A model generated the notes under the pieces. That model searched no databases. It worked only from the letters and a program-made list of their open reading frames with translations, and had not been told where the DNA came from. This document shows, piece by piece, positions 1 through 6,979 of a stretch of DNA of 17,153 nt. The stretch spans positions 1-17,153 of the forward strand of contig CALCMV010000125.1 of NCBI GenBank assembly GCA_937967535.1, given 5' to 3'. The DNA is from an uncultured Saprospiraceae bacterium. Lineage in GTDB: Bacteria; Bacteroidota; Bacteroidia; Chitinophagales; Saprospiraceae. A program made the translations under genes and the position numbers. Within the stretch, counting starts at the first letter, position 1. Each line of letters begins with the position of its first letter.

Positions 1-417
1 TAAACCACCCAAACTGCTCGTTCTTTTTCGCTCACTCTGCGTTACAAAAATGGTCATTTATCCCGATAAACTCACATTTTCGCGCCTTGATTGAGCAAAA
101 AATAACATCGCATTTTGGGTAGCTTATTTATTTCGAGTTCCCTTAAAAATTTAGCATAAAAAACATTAAATTTAATATATTTCAATGCTAATACCATTTC
201 CATAAGCGATTATTTTTTTATTTTAATTAAAATTAAATGTGTATTAATTTGTTTTTTATATAAAAATTAATTTTAATTTATAAAATTTAACAAAAAACAT
301 TATTTAATTATCATAAAAAAAATACATATTATTCACGTTAATTTTGTTTTTAAATTAATAATAAAAATAATATACTTAAAAAATATGCTTATGATTTAAA
401 TACAAAAATTTCACACT
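1..417. other. Gene-free left flank with a possible degenerate repeat or pseudogene remnant
   Basis: No convincing gene is visible. Positions 1-145 have clearly more balanced base composition than 150-417, which is extremely AT-rich. On the minus strand, 1-145 reads as short peptide-like stretches broken by stops, including a run from an ATG at 57 to the left edge (19 codons, beginning MTIFVTQSERK). This could be the end of a short gene, a decayed gene or a dispersed repeat; the sequence alone does not decide. The AT-rich part serves as the upstream region of the TonB receptor gene. Confidence 0.4.
339..346 (+). promoter_or_regulatory. Possible -7 box for the TonB receptor gene
   Basis: TAATTTTG matches the Bacteroidota -7 consensus TAnnTTTG exactly and lies about 70 bases before the receptor's ATG. 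No TTTG-like -33 element is seen at the expected distance. The surrounding DNA is so AT-rich that a chance match is quite possible. Confidence 0.25.
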
Positions 418-3099
418 ATGAAAAGAAAAATTCTATTACTCGCTATTCTTTCCTCATTATTATTTAATCTGAATGCACAATCCATAAATGGTGTTGTGAC
501 AGACAAAGACAATGTGCCGCTTATCGGAGTGAATGTCTTAAAAGTAGGAACTACCACAGGCACGATTACTGACCTCGACGGCAAATTTAGCCTTGACGCT
601 CAAAAGGGTGATGTCATAAGAATCTCATACACAGGCTTTTCCGCACAAGATATTACTGTCGGAGACGATTCAGCTTTGGCAGTGGTTTTGTCTGAAGGAT
701 TAAATCTGGACGAAATAACCGTAGTCGGTACAAGAGGAAAACCGAGAACCGCATACGATTCGCCCGTTCCGATAGACAACATTGATTCAAAGACATTGGA
801 GCAATCCGGTAAAGCGGTACTTGACCAACAATTGATGTTTAAAGTACCTTCTTACAACTCTACTCAGCAGCCCATTTCGGATGCTGCCGCGCATTTCAGC
901 CCTGCCGATTTGAGGGGTTTATTTCCGAGTAGAACTTTGGTTTTGGTCAATGGAAAACGCAAAAATGCCAGCGCACTGGTTTACAGTTACGTCACACCCG
1001 GACGTGGAGAAGTAGGTGTTGATATGAAATCCGTACCTGCCGCAGCCATTAGTCGCGTAGAAATATTGCGAGACGGGGCTGCTGCACAGTATGGCTCAGA
1101 TGCAGTCGCGGGAGTGATTAATTTGGTCTTGAAAAAGCAAATGGATCCCTTCATCAATATCGGTTACAACACGACGACGCAAGGCGATGGTGAACAATTT
1201 AGTGTGGACGGCGGCTTTGGAATCAATATCAGCGACAGAGGATATGCCAACTTCAATATTGGATATTTTGACCAACAACGCAGCCAACGTGCCGGACTCA
1301 TTACAAGTGTAGAAGATGAGGCAGGTTATTGGGGCGTAAGCGATGATACGGACTTTTCCTTGTCTGATTTGACGGCGTTTTTGGGTAGAGAACCCTCCGC
1401 CGGATTTCAGGTCGGATTGCCGGATATGACCATCACTAATTTCTCTTTCAACTCCGGCTATACCTTAGATGAACGTACCGAAACGGAGTTGTATCTCTTT
1501 GGTACACTGGCAAATAGAGAGGGTTCGGCACCACAATTTGCAAGAGTGCCGTATTGGGTGCCGGGTTTTGAGGTTCTCTATCCGGGGGCAGATTTTTTCT
1601 TGGCTGAAATGGCTCCGCAAATCGGCGACCACTCCCTCACAGTAGGTTTACGAACACTGAGAAACGGTTGGAATTTTGATGTCAGTTCGACGATGGGACA
1701 AAACAGAATTGATTATTTTATCGTCAATTCGTTTAATCAATCTTTTGCCGGTAGTAGCCCAAGTGATTTTTATAATGGTGCTCACCAATTCAGTCATCTC
1801 GTCAATAATCTTGATTTCTCCAAATCGCACGATATTTCCGATATATCGCTGACGACTGCCTTCGGCGTGGAGCAACGCACCGAAAGATTTCAAACCGAAG
1901 CAGGCGAATTTGCTTCTTACGGAGATGGTATGAGTCCTGATGCTCAAGGCGGACGTACAGGTTCGGAGTCATTTCCGGGATTCAGACCGGAAAATGCTTC
2001 TATTAATTTTAGAAATAATATCGGGGCATACACCGAAATCACCGCCGATTTTACTAAAAACTTCTTGTTGGGTGGTGCATTACGATTTGAAAATTACAGT
2101 GATTTTGGGCAAAATTTGAGTTGGAAATTGAATACGCGCTATCGTATTATGGATGGAAAAGTTAATGTAAGAGCATCCGTCAGTAATGGATTCCGCGCAC
2201 CATCTCTCCACCAAATTTATTATACCGCATTGACCACTACACTCACTTCGAATGGTGTGGTTCAAAATGGTATTTTATCCAACGACAATCCTGCATTGCG
2301 GGCATTGGGTATTCCAAGCCTACAACCCGAAACTTCTTTCAATATAGGAGTTGGAGCAACCGCCCGATTGACCGAAAAAATAGGTTTATCCGTTGATGCT
2401 TACCAAATTACGGTTGATGATAGAATTGTTTTGTCGGGACAAGTTACCCAAACAGGCGACCCCGAATCTCCTATTGACCAAGTACTTTCTAATGTGGGTG
2501 TCGGCTCTATGGGTTTCTTCCTCAATGCGATTTCTACCAAAACACAAGGTATAGATGCTGTCTTGAATTATAGCGGATTGGAACTAGGAACAGGCAGATT
2601 GAGTGGTAGTCTCGCTGCCAATTTCAACCAAACCACAGTGGAAGGAGACATTCAAACTTCCGATTTTATCAGAGATAATGGACTGGTCAACAACATATTT
2701 ACGAGAGAAGATATATCGAGAGTCGAATCGTGGCGACCACGTACCAAGATTGTCGGTACAGGTACCTATAGTATCAATGATTTCTCCGGTACGCTTTCAT
2801 TATTGTACTTTGGCAGTGTCACCTATCTTGCTAATAATGAGATTGACGATGCTACCTATGGCGGCAAATTGCTGACCGACTTGAGTGCTTCCTACGATTT
2901 TACGGATAAAATCAGCCTGACCATCGGCGTGAATAATTTATTTGATGTTTATCCCGATACCTTCGCAGATGTATATGAAGACGGTAAGCCGCAAGACAGA
3001 AATCTTGACTTCGTGGGTCGTTTTCAATATCCCTGGCAAACTACTCAATTTGGAATTGATGGACGTAGAGTGTTTACTAGGCTTGGGGTTAAATTTTAA
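418..3099 (+). CDS. TonB-dependent outer-membrane receptor
   Basis: An 893-residue outer-membrane transporter expected to import a ligand with energy from TonB-ExbBD. Residues 1-20 form a signal peptide ending at LNAQ. Residues about 22-95 are a carboxypeptidase-regulatory-like beta domain (SINGVVTDKDNVPLIGVNV), common at the front of Bacteroidota receptors. A TonB-box-like stretch (LDEITVVGTRG) lies at 98-107, then the plug domain at about 112-240 with VLVNGKRKNAS and VEILRDGAAAQYGSDAVAG. The rest is a beta-barrel of alternating strands ending in phenylalanine, as usual for barrel proteins. The plug resembles iron-complex/siderophore-type receptors more than SusC, and no SusD gene follows. 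The substrate cannot be told. It stands alone, with a probable terminator at 3193-3236. The ATG start is supported by the signal peptide directly behind it. Confidence 0.93.
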   Translation: MKRKILLLAILSSLLFNLNAQSINGVVTDKDNVPLIGVNVLKVGTTTGTITDLDGKFSLDAQKGDVIRISYTGFSAQDITVGDDSALAVVLSEGLNLDEITVVGTRGKPRTAYDSPVPIDNIDSKTLEQSGKAVLDQQLMFKVPSYNSTQQPISDAAAHFSPADLRGLFPSRTLVLVNGKRKNASALVYSYVTPGRGEVGVDMKSVPAAAISRVEILRDGAAAQYGSDAVAGVINLVLKKQMDPFINIGYNTTTQGDGEQFSVDGGFGINISDRGYANFNIGYFDQQRSQRAGLITSVEDEAGYWGVSDDTDFSLSDLTAFLGREPSAGFQVGLPDMTITNFSFNSGYTLDERTETELYLFGTLANREGSAPQFARVPYWVPGFEVLYPGADFFLAEMAPQIGDHSLTVGLRTLRNGWNFDVSSTMGQNRIDYFIVNSFNQSFAGSSPSDFYNGAHQFSHLVNNLDFSKSHDISDISLTTAFGVEQRTERFQTEAGEFASYGDGMSPDAQGGRTGSESFPGFRPENASINFRNNIGAYTEITADFTKNFLLGGALRFENYSDFGQNLSWKLNTRYRIMDGKVNVRASVSNGFRAPSLHQIYYTALTTTLTSNGVVQNGILSNDNPALRALGIPSLQPETSFNIGVGATARLTEKIGLSVDAYQITVDDRIVLSGQVTQTGDPESPIDQVLSNVGVGSMGFFLNAISTKTQGIDAVLNYSGLELGTGRLSGSLAANFNQTTVEGDIQTSDFIRDNGLVNNIFTREDISRVESWRPRTKIVGTGTYSINDFSGTLSLLYFGSVTYLANNEIDDATYGGKLLTDLSASYDFTDKISLTIGVNNLFDVYPDTFADVYEDGKPQDRNLDFVGRFQYPWQTTQFGIDGRRVFTRLGVKF

Positions 3100-3108
3100 T
3101 GCGTAAAA

Positions 3109-3143
3109 ATGTAAAAAAATGTCAACTACTTTTATTAGTTGGC
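3109..3143 (-). terminator. Probable terminator of the Kazal lipoprotein gene
   Basis: On the minus strand, arms 3143-3136 and 3128-3121 (GCCAACTA / TAGTTGAC) pair over six inner base pairs, with one mismatch near the base and a 7-base loop. Immediately afterwards comes ATTTTTTT and a second T-rich stretch. The order hairpin then T-run fits only the minus strand, so it probably ends transcripts of the small lipoprotein gene that stops at 3249. Confidence 0.45.
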
Positions 3144-3192
3144 TGAACTTGTCTCTTTTTGGTAAATAAAAGCTGAAATTACATGTAGAAAG

Positions 3193-3236
3193 CCGTAGAG
3201 TAAATTCGTGAATTTGCTCTACGGTACTGTTTTTTT
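3193..3236 (+). terminator. Rho-independent terminator of the TonB receptor gene
   Basis: Arms 3193-3207 and 3210-3224 (starting CCGTAGAG, ending CTCTACGG) are complementary across 15 positions apart from one T/G pair, which is a tolerated G-U wobble only in plus-strand RNA. The tip closes as a CGTG tetraloop. A run of seven T follows at 3230-3236. It lies 93 bases after the receptor's stop codon. Confidence 0.7.
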
Positions 3237-3248
3237 CAGATAAAACGG

Positions 3249-3503
3249 TTAAAGACATTTGCCCTCTTTCCAATTCAATACGCCTGCTCTTTCAGCAAAA
3301 CATTCGTTGTCGTAAGTAAGCGCATCACAGCCGCATACCGGTCTATAAATTTTGATGCAACCTCTATCCAAATCAATCAGATTTTCATCAATGCAATCAT
3401 TGATAATAATTGGATTTTCAGGTTCGCATGACATTATCGCAGTTAAAGTGAATACCATTAGTAATGGCAGTAGTTTCAGTTTTAATTTGATTATTTTTTT
3501 CAT
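3249..3503 (-). CDS. Kazal-type protease-inhibitor lipoprotein
   Basis: An 84-residue exported protein. Residues 1-25 are a lysine-rich, hydrophobic lipoprotein signal ending in the lipobox-like AIMSC, with C26 as the likely lipidated residue. The mature part carries six further cysteines at 37, 49, 57, 59, 68 and 83, with the Kazal core PVCGCDALTYDNEC. Kazal domains are compact canonical inhibitors of serine proteases. Counting from the second cysteine as in ovomucoid-type inhibitors (C-x-P1), the reactive-site P1 residue would be K51, which predicts a trypsin-like target; this is inference from the family. The protein is probably anchored in the envelope, with a short spacer of about 10 residues between lipid and domain. 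The neighbouring M4 and M28 enzymes are metalloproteases, so they are not expected targets. Confidence 0.82.
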   Translation of the reverse strand: MKKIIKLKLKLLPLLMVFTLTAIMSCEPENPIIINDCIDENLIDLDRGCIKIYRPVCGCDALTYDNECFAERAGVLNWKEGKCL

Positions 3504-3530
3504 ACCATAAATATTGTGAGTTAATAATTC

Positions 3531-3547
3531 CGCACTACTTCAGTGCG
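3531..3547. repeat. Inverted repeat in the leader of the Kazal gene
   Basis: CGCACT and AGTGCG form perfect 6-base arms around ACTTC. It lies 28 bases upstream of the Kazal gene's ATG. It could be an operator or a leader hairpin; no regulator is indicated. Confidence 0.35.
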
Positions 3548-3808
3548 ATTTACAATACAATATTCGCGGTATTTTTTTCCCTTTTCAATTACAAATAATC
3601 ACATTTTCCATTGAAAACGCATATTTAATGAAAATATCAATGAAAATAAAAATCAAAATGACTTTTGTTACACAGGCATTATTTAATGTGAATTTTGAAT
3701 GATAAAAAATATTTAAATTATTAATTATCAATAAAAAACAAAGTAAAGTTTAAATTTATTTGTTATTCAAAATTCAAAATTTGGCGAAGACATTTATTAT
3801 TTATATAT

Positions 3809-3870
3809 AGCAAATTTTTCATTTTCATTGCAATTTTCATTTTCATTGCAATTTTCATTTCTAATTTGCT
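3809..3870. repeat. 18-bp tandem repeat framed by an 8-bp inverted repeat
   Basis: An 18-base unit, ttttcattttcattgcaa, occurs at 3816-3833 and 3834-3851, followed by a partial third copy to about 3860. The array is bounded by AGCAAATT (3809-3816) and its exact reverse complement AATTTGCT (3863-3870). The block starts two bases beyond the stop codon of the paaH-like gene. Confidence 0.75.
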
Positions 3871-3872
3871 CC

Positions 3873-5027
3873 CTAATAAAAAGTTGCGCCATCTCTTGCC
3901 ATCCGTCTTAATAAAGGACTGCATCGGTATCGGTCTTCCAAATATTCGTGATAAAGTACGTCCATTCGTGCTACACATTCTTTGATACCGATTTCATCTG
4001 CCCATCGAAGCAAGCCTTTTGGGTAATTAACGCCGCGTGTCATAGCGAGGTCAATGTCGTCGCGGGAAGCAATATTGAGGTAGAGGGCATCGGCTGCTTC
4101 ATTGATGAGCATAGCGATAATGCGGTTGACGATTTTCGTGCCTAAATTAGTATCTTCATTTGGCGCAACCTTTTGACTATCAGCACTATAATTGTAATAA
4201 CCTTTACCCGATTTTCTACCGAGATAACCTGCTTCCGACAGCCGTTTTTGTGTAAATGCGGGCTTATAACGCGGGTCGTACCAGAAGGCTTGGAAGACGG
4301 TTTCGGTTACGGTATAATTGATGTCATTTCCGATATAATCCATCAATTCAAAAGGTCCCATACGGAAGCCGCCAATAGTTTTCATCGCCCAATCAATCGT
4401 TGCAAAATCGGCAATACCTTCCTCGTATATTCGCAAGGCTTCTCCGTAAAAAGGTCGCGCTACGCGATTGACGATGAAGCCGGGGGTGTCTTTGGCGAGT
4501 ACCGTTGTTTTGCCCCAATCGTTGATGAGTTTTCGTGCTGTTTCGACGACTGTTGGGTCGCTTTGTATGGCGGGTATGATTTCGACCAATTTCATCAATG
4601 GAGCAGGGTTGAAAAAGTGGATTCCTAAGACCCTTTCGGGATGCTCACAAGCCGCCGCAATCGAAGCAATTGAAAGCGAAGATGTATTGGATGCTAATAT
4701 CGCATTGTCAGAAATAATACTTTCTAATTGCTTGAAAACCTGCTTTTTAACATCCAAACTCTCTACAATTGCCTCAATCACTAAGCCACAGGATGCCATG
4801 TCTGTATTGTTGGTCGTATATTGGATTCTGCCTTGAATGGCTTGGGCTTCGTCCGCCTCTACCCTAGCCTTTTCGATAAGGCGATTCATGATTTTTTGGA
4901 GTTTATTTTTAGAGGTTTCTAAGGCTGCCTCGCGTGTATCCGAGAGGATAACTTCGTGACCTGCGGTGGATGCGACTTGGGCGATTCCGCTACCCATTGC
5001 ACCGCTTCCAATTATACCTATTTTCAT
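3873..5027 (-). CDS. paaH: 3-hydroxyacyl-CoA dehydrogenase, PaaH-like
   Basis: A 384-residue NAD-dependent cytoplasmic enzyme that oxidises 3-hydroxyacyl-CoA to 3-oxoacyl-CoA; in phenylacetate breakdown PaaH acts on 3-hydroxyadipyl-CoA. The Rossmann fold opens the protein with GSGAMG (G7, G9, G12) and an acidic D30 at the end of the second strand. Active-site residues fit the family spacing: S116 (SNTSS), H137 and E149 (the His-Glu dyad, GIHFFNPAP then LVEI) and N187 (GFIVNR). The C-terminal half contains two helical dimerisation segments, the second from about residue 295. It is shorter than the roughly 475-residue E. coli PaaH, so the PaaH name rests on general resemblance and on the PaaG-like gene upstream; a fatty-acid beta-oxidation enzyme is the alternative. 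It is 339 bp from that neighbour and probably has its own promoter. Confidence 0.9.
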   Translation of the reverse strand: MKIGIIGSGAMGSGIAQVASTAGHEVILSDTREAALETSKNKLQKIMNRLIEKARVEADEAQAIQGRIQYTTNNTDMASCGLVIEAIVESLDVKKQVFKQLESIISDNAILASNTSSLSIASIAAACEHPERVLGIHFFNPAPLMKLVEIIPAIQSDPTVVETARKLINDWGKTTVLAKDTPGFIVNRVARPFYGEALRIYEEGIADFATIDWAMKTIGGFRMGPFELMDYIGNDINYTVTETVFQAFWYDPRYKPAFTQKRLSEAGYLGRKSGKGYYNYSADSQKVAPNEDTNLGTKIVNRIIAMLINEAADALYLNIASRDDIDLAMTRGVNYPKGLLRWADEIGIKECVARMDVLYHEYLEDRYRCSPLLRRMARDGATFY

Positions 5028-5133
5028 TGATAATTATTTGATTGAACATTGTTTTTTTCGCCGTTCCTTAGACAGATTTTCGTGTTTTTTTAGGATTAAA
5101 TGAAGAGACTATTATAGCTTGTCGGAAAGTTTA

Positions 5134-5163
5134 CTCGTCGGACATTTTTAAATGTCAGACGAG
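5134..5163. repeat. Imperfect palindrome, left member of a mirrored pair
   Basis: Arms of 14 bases (5134-5147 and 5150-5163, core GACATTT TT AAATGTC) pair perfectly except at one position. The sequence resembles the reverse complement of the palindrome at 5275-5305, so the two sit head to head. No T-run follows it on either strand, so it is not an obvious terminator. Confidence 0.7.
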
Positions 5164-5263
5164 AACATTTGTATTTCAATTTAAAAATCAAAGAATTACA
5201 AAGTTCATTTTAAACAATAATTTATAATTTGTAATTTGTAAAATATTAATTTTCAATGAAATG

Positions 5264-5305
5264 AAAAAAATGCTGTTGTCTGACATTTTTAAAATGTCCG
5301 ACAAC
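5264..5305 (-). terminator. Palindrome and terminator after the PaaG-like gene
   Basis: Arms of 15 bases (5275-5289 and 5291-5305) pair except at one position. On the minus strand the hairpin is followed by AGCA and seven T (5270-5264). It lies 61 bases beyond the stop of the PaaG-like gene, so readthrough into the PaaH-like gene should be limited. It is the mirrored partner of the palindrome at 5134-5163. Confidence 0.6.
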
Positions 5306-5366
5306 TTGCGCTTATCCCTTAATCTTAAAATTTACATTAATAACCATAAAAAAAATCTGCGTTCTA

Positions 5367-6143
5367 TCACGCGCCTTTAAATGTTGGTTTTCTTTTTTCT
5401 AAAAATGCGTTGACACCTTCCTGATAATCATCGGTTTGGCTAGCTGCTTCTTGAATGTCGCGTTCTGCATCCAGTTGATTATCAAGGTCATTGACAAGGG
5501 ATTGGTTGAGTAGGCGTTTGGTGAAGCCGAGTCCTTTGGTCGGCATTTTGGCGAGTTTAGTGGCAATTTTCCATGCCCTTGCCTCAAATTCTTCGTCGGG
5601 TACAGCTTTGTAAATCATGCCCATTGCCTCTGCTTCACGCGCAGTGACTTTATCGCCGAGCATTGCCAATGCCGATGCCTTTTGCCAGCCCACCAATCGA
5701 GGCAAAAAGAAGGTACCACCACTATCGGGTATCAAGCCTATCTTGCTAAATGCCTGAATGAAAGTCGCTGATTCTGTGGCGATTATGACATCGCATGCGA
5801 GCGCGATATTCGCTGCTGCTCCTGCTGCTACGCCGTTGATTGCCGCTACGACAGGTTTTTCTAATGCCCGTATCTTGCGAATGATAGGATTATAATGTTG
5901 ATTGACAATATCACCAACACTCATGCCATTGGGCGGGTCAAGGATTTCCTGCAAGTCTTGTCCTGCGCCGAATGCTTTGCCTGCCCCCGTAATGTACACC
6001 GCACGAATCGCTTGATTATCAGCACATTTATCCAAAATGCCTTGTATTTCAAGTGCCATTTCGCGATTGAGACTGTTGTACACATCGGGGCGATTGAGTG
6101 TGATTTTGGCGATGGAATCTTGAATTTCAAATTGTATGTTCAT
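5367..6143 (-). CDS. paaG: Enoyl-CoA hydratase/isomerase, PaaG-like
   Basis: A 258-residue cytoplasmic crotonase-fold protein. In the phenylacetyl-CoA pathway PaaG isomerises the ring epoxide to the oxepin-CoA form and also shifts double bonds in later steps. The front strand ITLNRPDVYNSLN is typical of the family. Oxyanion-hole segments are KAFGAGQDL (residues 56-64) and NGVAAGAA (103-110). IPDSGG (138-143) places D140 where isomerase-type members such as E. coli PaaG have the catalytic aspartate, while the glutamate pair of true hydratases is not evident. Length equals that of the family. It follows the yaaA-like gene on the same strand after 74 bases, so the two may be cotranscribed. A general enoyl-CoA isomerase of fatty-acid oxidation is the alternative. 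Confidence 0.9.
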   Translation of the reverse strand: MNIQFEIQDSIAKITLNRPDVYNSLNREMALEIQGILDKCADNQAIRAVYITGAGKAFGAGQDLQEILDPPNGMSVGDIVNQHYNPIIRKIRALEKPVVAAINGVAAGAAANIALACDVIIATESATFIQAFSKIGLIPDSGGTFFLPRLVGWQKASALAMLGDKVTAREAEAMGMIYKAVPDEEFEARAWKIATKLAKMPTKGLGFTKRLLNQSLVNDLDNQLDAERDIQEAASQTDDYQEGVNAFLEKRKPTFKGA

Positions 6144-6153
6144 AGTTGTGAGT

Positions 6154-6209
6154 GTCGAGTTGCGAGTAGCGAGTTGCGAGTTGTAAGTAGCGTTTTTTTC
6201 TCGCTACTC
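6154..6209. repeat. Heptamer repeat array with fold-back
   Basis: Between the yaaA-like and PaaG-like genes, 6155-6189 consists of five degenerate 7-base units of the form GCGAGTT/A. After a run of seven T, CTCGCTACTC (6200-6209) is the exact reverse complement of GAGTAGCGAG (6164-6173); a closer pairing is AGTAGCG (6186-6192) with CGCTACT (6202-6208). The mRNA of this spacer could therefore fold into alternative hairpins. Confidence 0.7.
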
Positions 6210-6217
6210 GGCACTCG

Positions 6218-6979
6218 TTACCTTGTAAATATTAGTTCTTTTTCGGTGGATAAATCTTCGTTGAATACGTAATTGTCGTAGTCGAAGCCTTTGAGGTGTT
6301 CGGGGTCAGTGATTTTGTTTTTGATGATGTAATGGCACATCATACCGCGTGCTTTTTTAGCGAAAAATGCAACGATTTTGTAGGTGCCGTTTTTGTCTTC
6401 TTTGAAATTGACATTGATGAGTTTGCCATTGAGTAATTTGGGTTTTACAGATTTAAAATATTCTTTTGATGCTAAATTTATAATATACTCACTGTCTGCT
6501 TTTTGTAGGTCTTCATTGAGGCGGTCGGTTATTTTTTCGTGCCAAAATTCGTAGAGGTTTTTGCCTCTTTCATTTTGCAATTTTGTACCCATTTCGAGGC
6601 GATAAGGCTGCATGAGGTCGAGTGGTTTGAGGATGCCGTACAAGCCCGAAAGTATACGCAGGTGTTGTTGGGCAAATTCCAAATCTGCCTCGTCAAAGCT
6701 GTCTGCATCCAAGCCCGTATACACATCGCCGCGAAATGCAAGCACCGCTTGTTTGGCATTATCCAAATCAAAAGGCGTTTTGAAGGACTGAAAACGCTCA
6801 ACATTGAGTGTAGCGATTTTGTCGCTGACTCCCATGAGTTGTTTGAGGTCTTCAGTGGATTTTTTTTTCAATATTTTCACCAATTCTTTACTGTCTTTTG
6901 TAAAAGAGGTATCTGTATATTTTTTAATTGGTGAAGGACTAAAATCCAAAGTCTTTGCAGGTGATATAAGTAATAACAT
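6218..6979 (-). CDS. yaaA: YaaA family (UPF0246/DUF328) peroxide-stress protein
   Basis: A 253-residue cytoplasmic protein, close in length to E. coli YaaA (258). It opens with the family signature LLLISPAKTLDF. Further conserved-looking stretches are FRGDVYTGLDADSF (about residues 83-96), LRILSGLYGILKPLDLMQPY (about 107-126) and KKARGMM near residue 210. In E. coli, YaaA belongs to the OxyR regulon and lowers free iron and oxidative DNA damage during peroxide stress; its biochemical activity, possibly DNA binding, is less certain. The same role here is inferred from the family. The PaaG-like gene follows 74 bases downstream, and a link between the two is not obvious. No OxyR-type site was recognised upstream. 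Confidence 0.92.
   Translation of the reverse strand: MLLLISPAKTLDFSPSPIKKYTDTSFTKDSKELVKILKKKSTEDLKQLMGVSDKIATLNVERFQSFKTPFDLDNAKQAVLAFRGDVYTGLDADSFDEADLEFAQQHLRILSGLYGILKPLDLMQPYRLEMGTKLQNERGKNLYEFWHEKITDRLNEDLQKADSEYIINLASKEYFKSVKPKLLNGKLINVNFKEDKNGTYKIVAFFAKKARGMMCHYIIKNKITDPEHLKGFDYDNYVFNEDLSTEKELIFTR

Larger units (their letters stand above)
3504..3872. other. AT-rich spacer between the paaH-like and Kazal genes
   Basis: No coding sequence is supported. The stretch holds a 17-base inverted repeat at 3531-3547 close to the Kazal gene start, a very AT-rich middle (3600-3770), and a tandem-repeat block at 3809-3870 against the end of the paaH-like gene. No clear terminator hairpin with T-run was found for the paaH-like gene. 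Confidence 0.6.
5028..5366. other. Spacer between the PaaG-like and PaaH-like genes with paired palindromes
   Basis: No gene is supported. The spacer holds two related imperfect palindromes (5134-5163 and 5275-5305) in mirrored orientation around about 110 AT-rich bases. The right-hand one also works as a terminator for the PaaG-like gene. The region upstream of the PaaH-like ATG has no recognisable TAnnTTTG box. Confidence 0.6.

Noticed and set aside
2938..3273. Minus-strand open frame of 111 codons across the end of the TonB receptor gene
   Set aside because: It overlaps the barrel's C-terminus and both terminator hairpins, and its peptide has no recognisable features.
4173..4836. Two overlapping plus-strand open frames (151 and 122 codons)
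   Set aside because: Both are antisense to the PaaH-like gene, which has clear NAD-binding and catalytic residues.
3873..6143. A complete phenylacetate operon
   Set aside because: Only PaaG-like and PaaH-like genes are present. They are separated by 339 bp with a probable terminator, and ring-oxygenase and ligase genes are not in the window.
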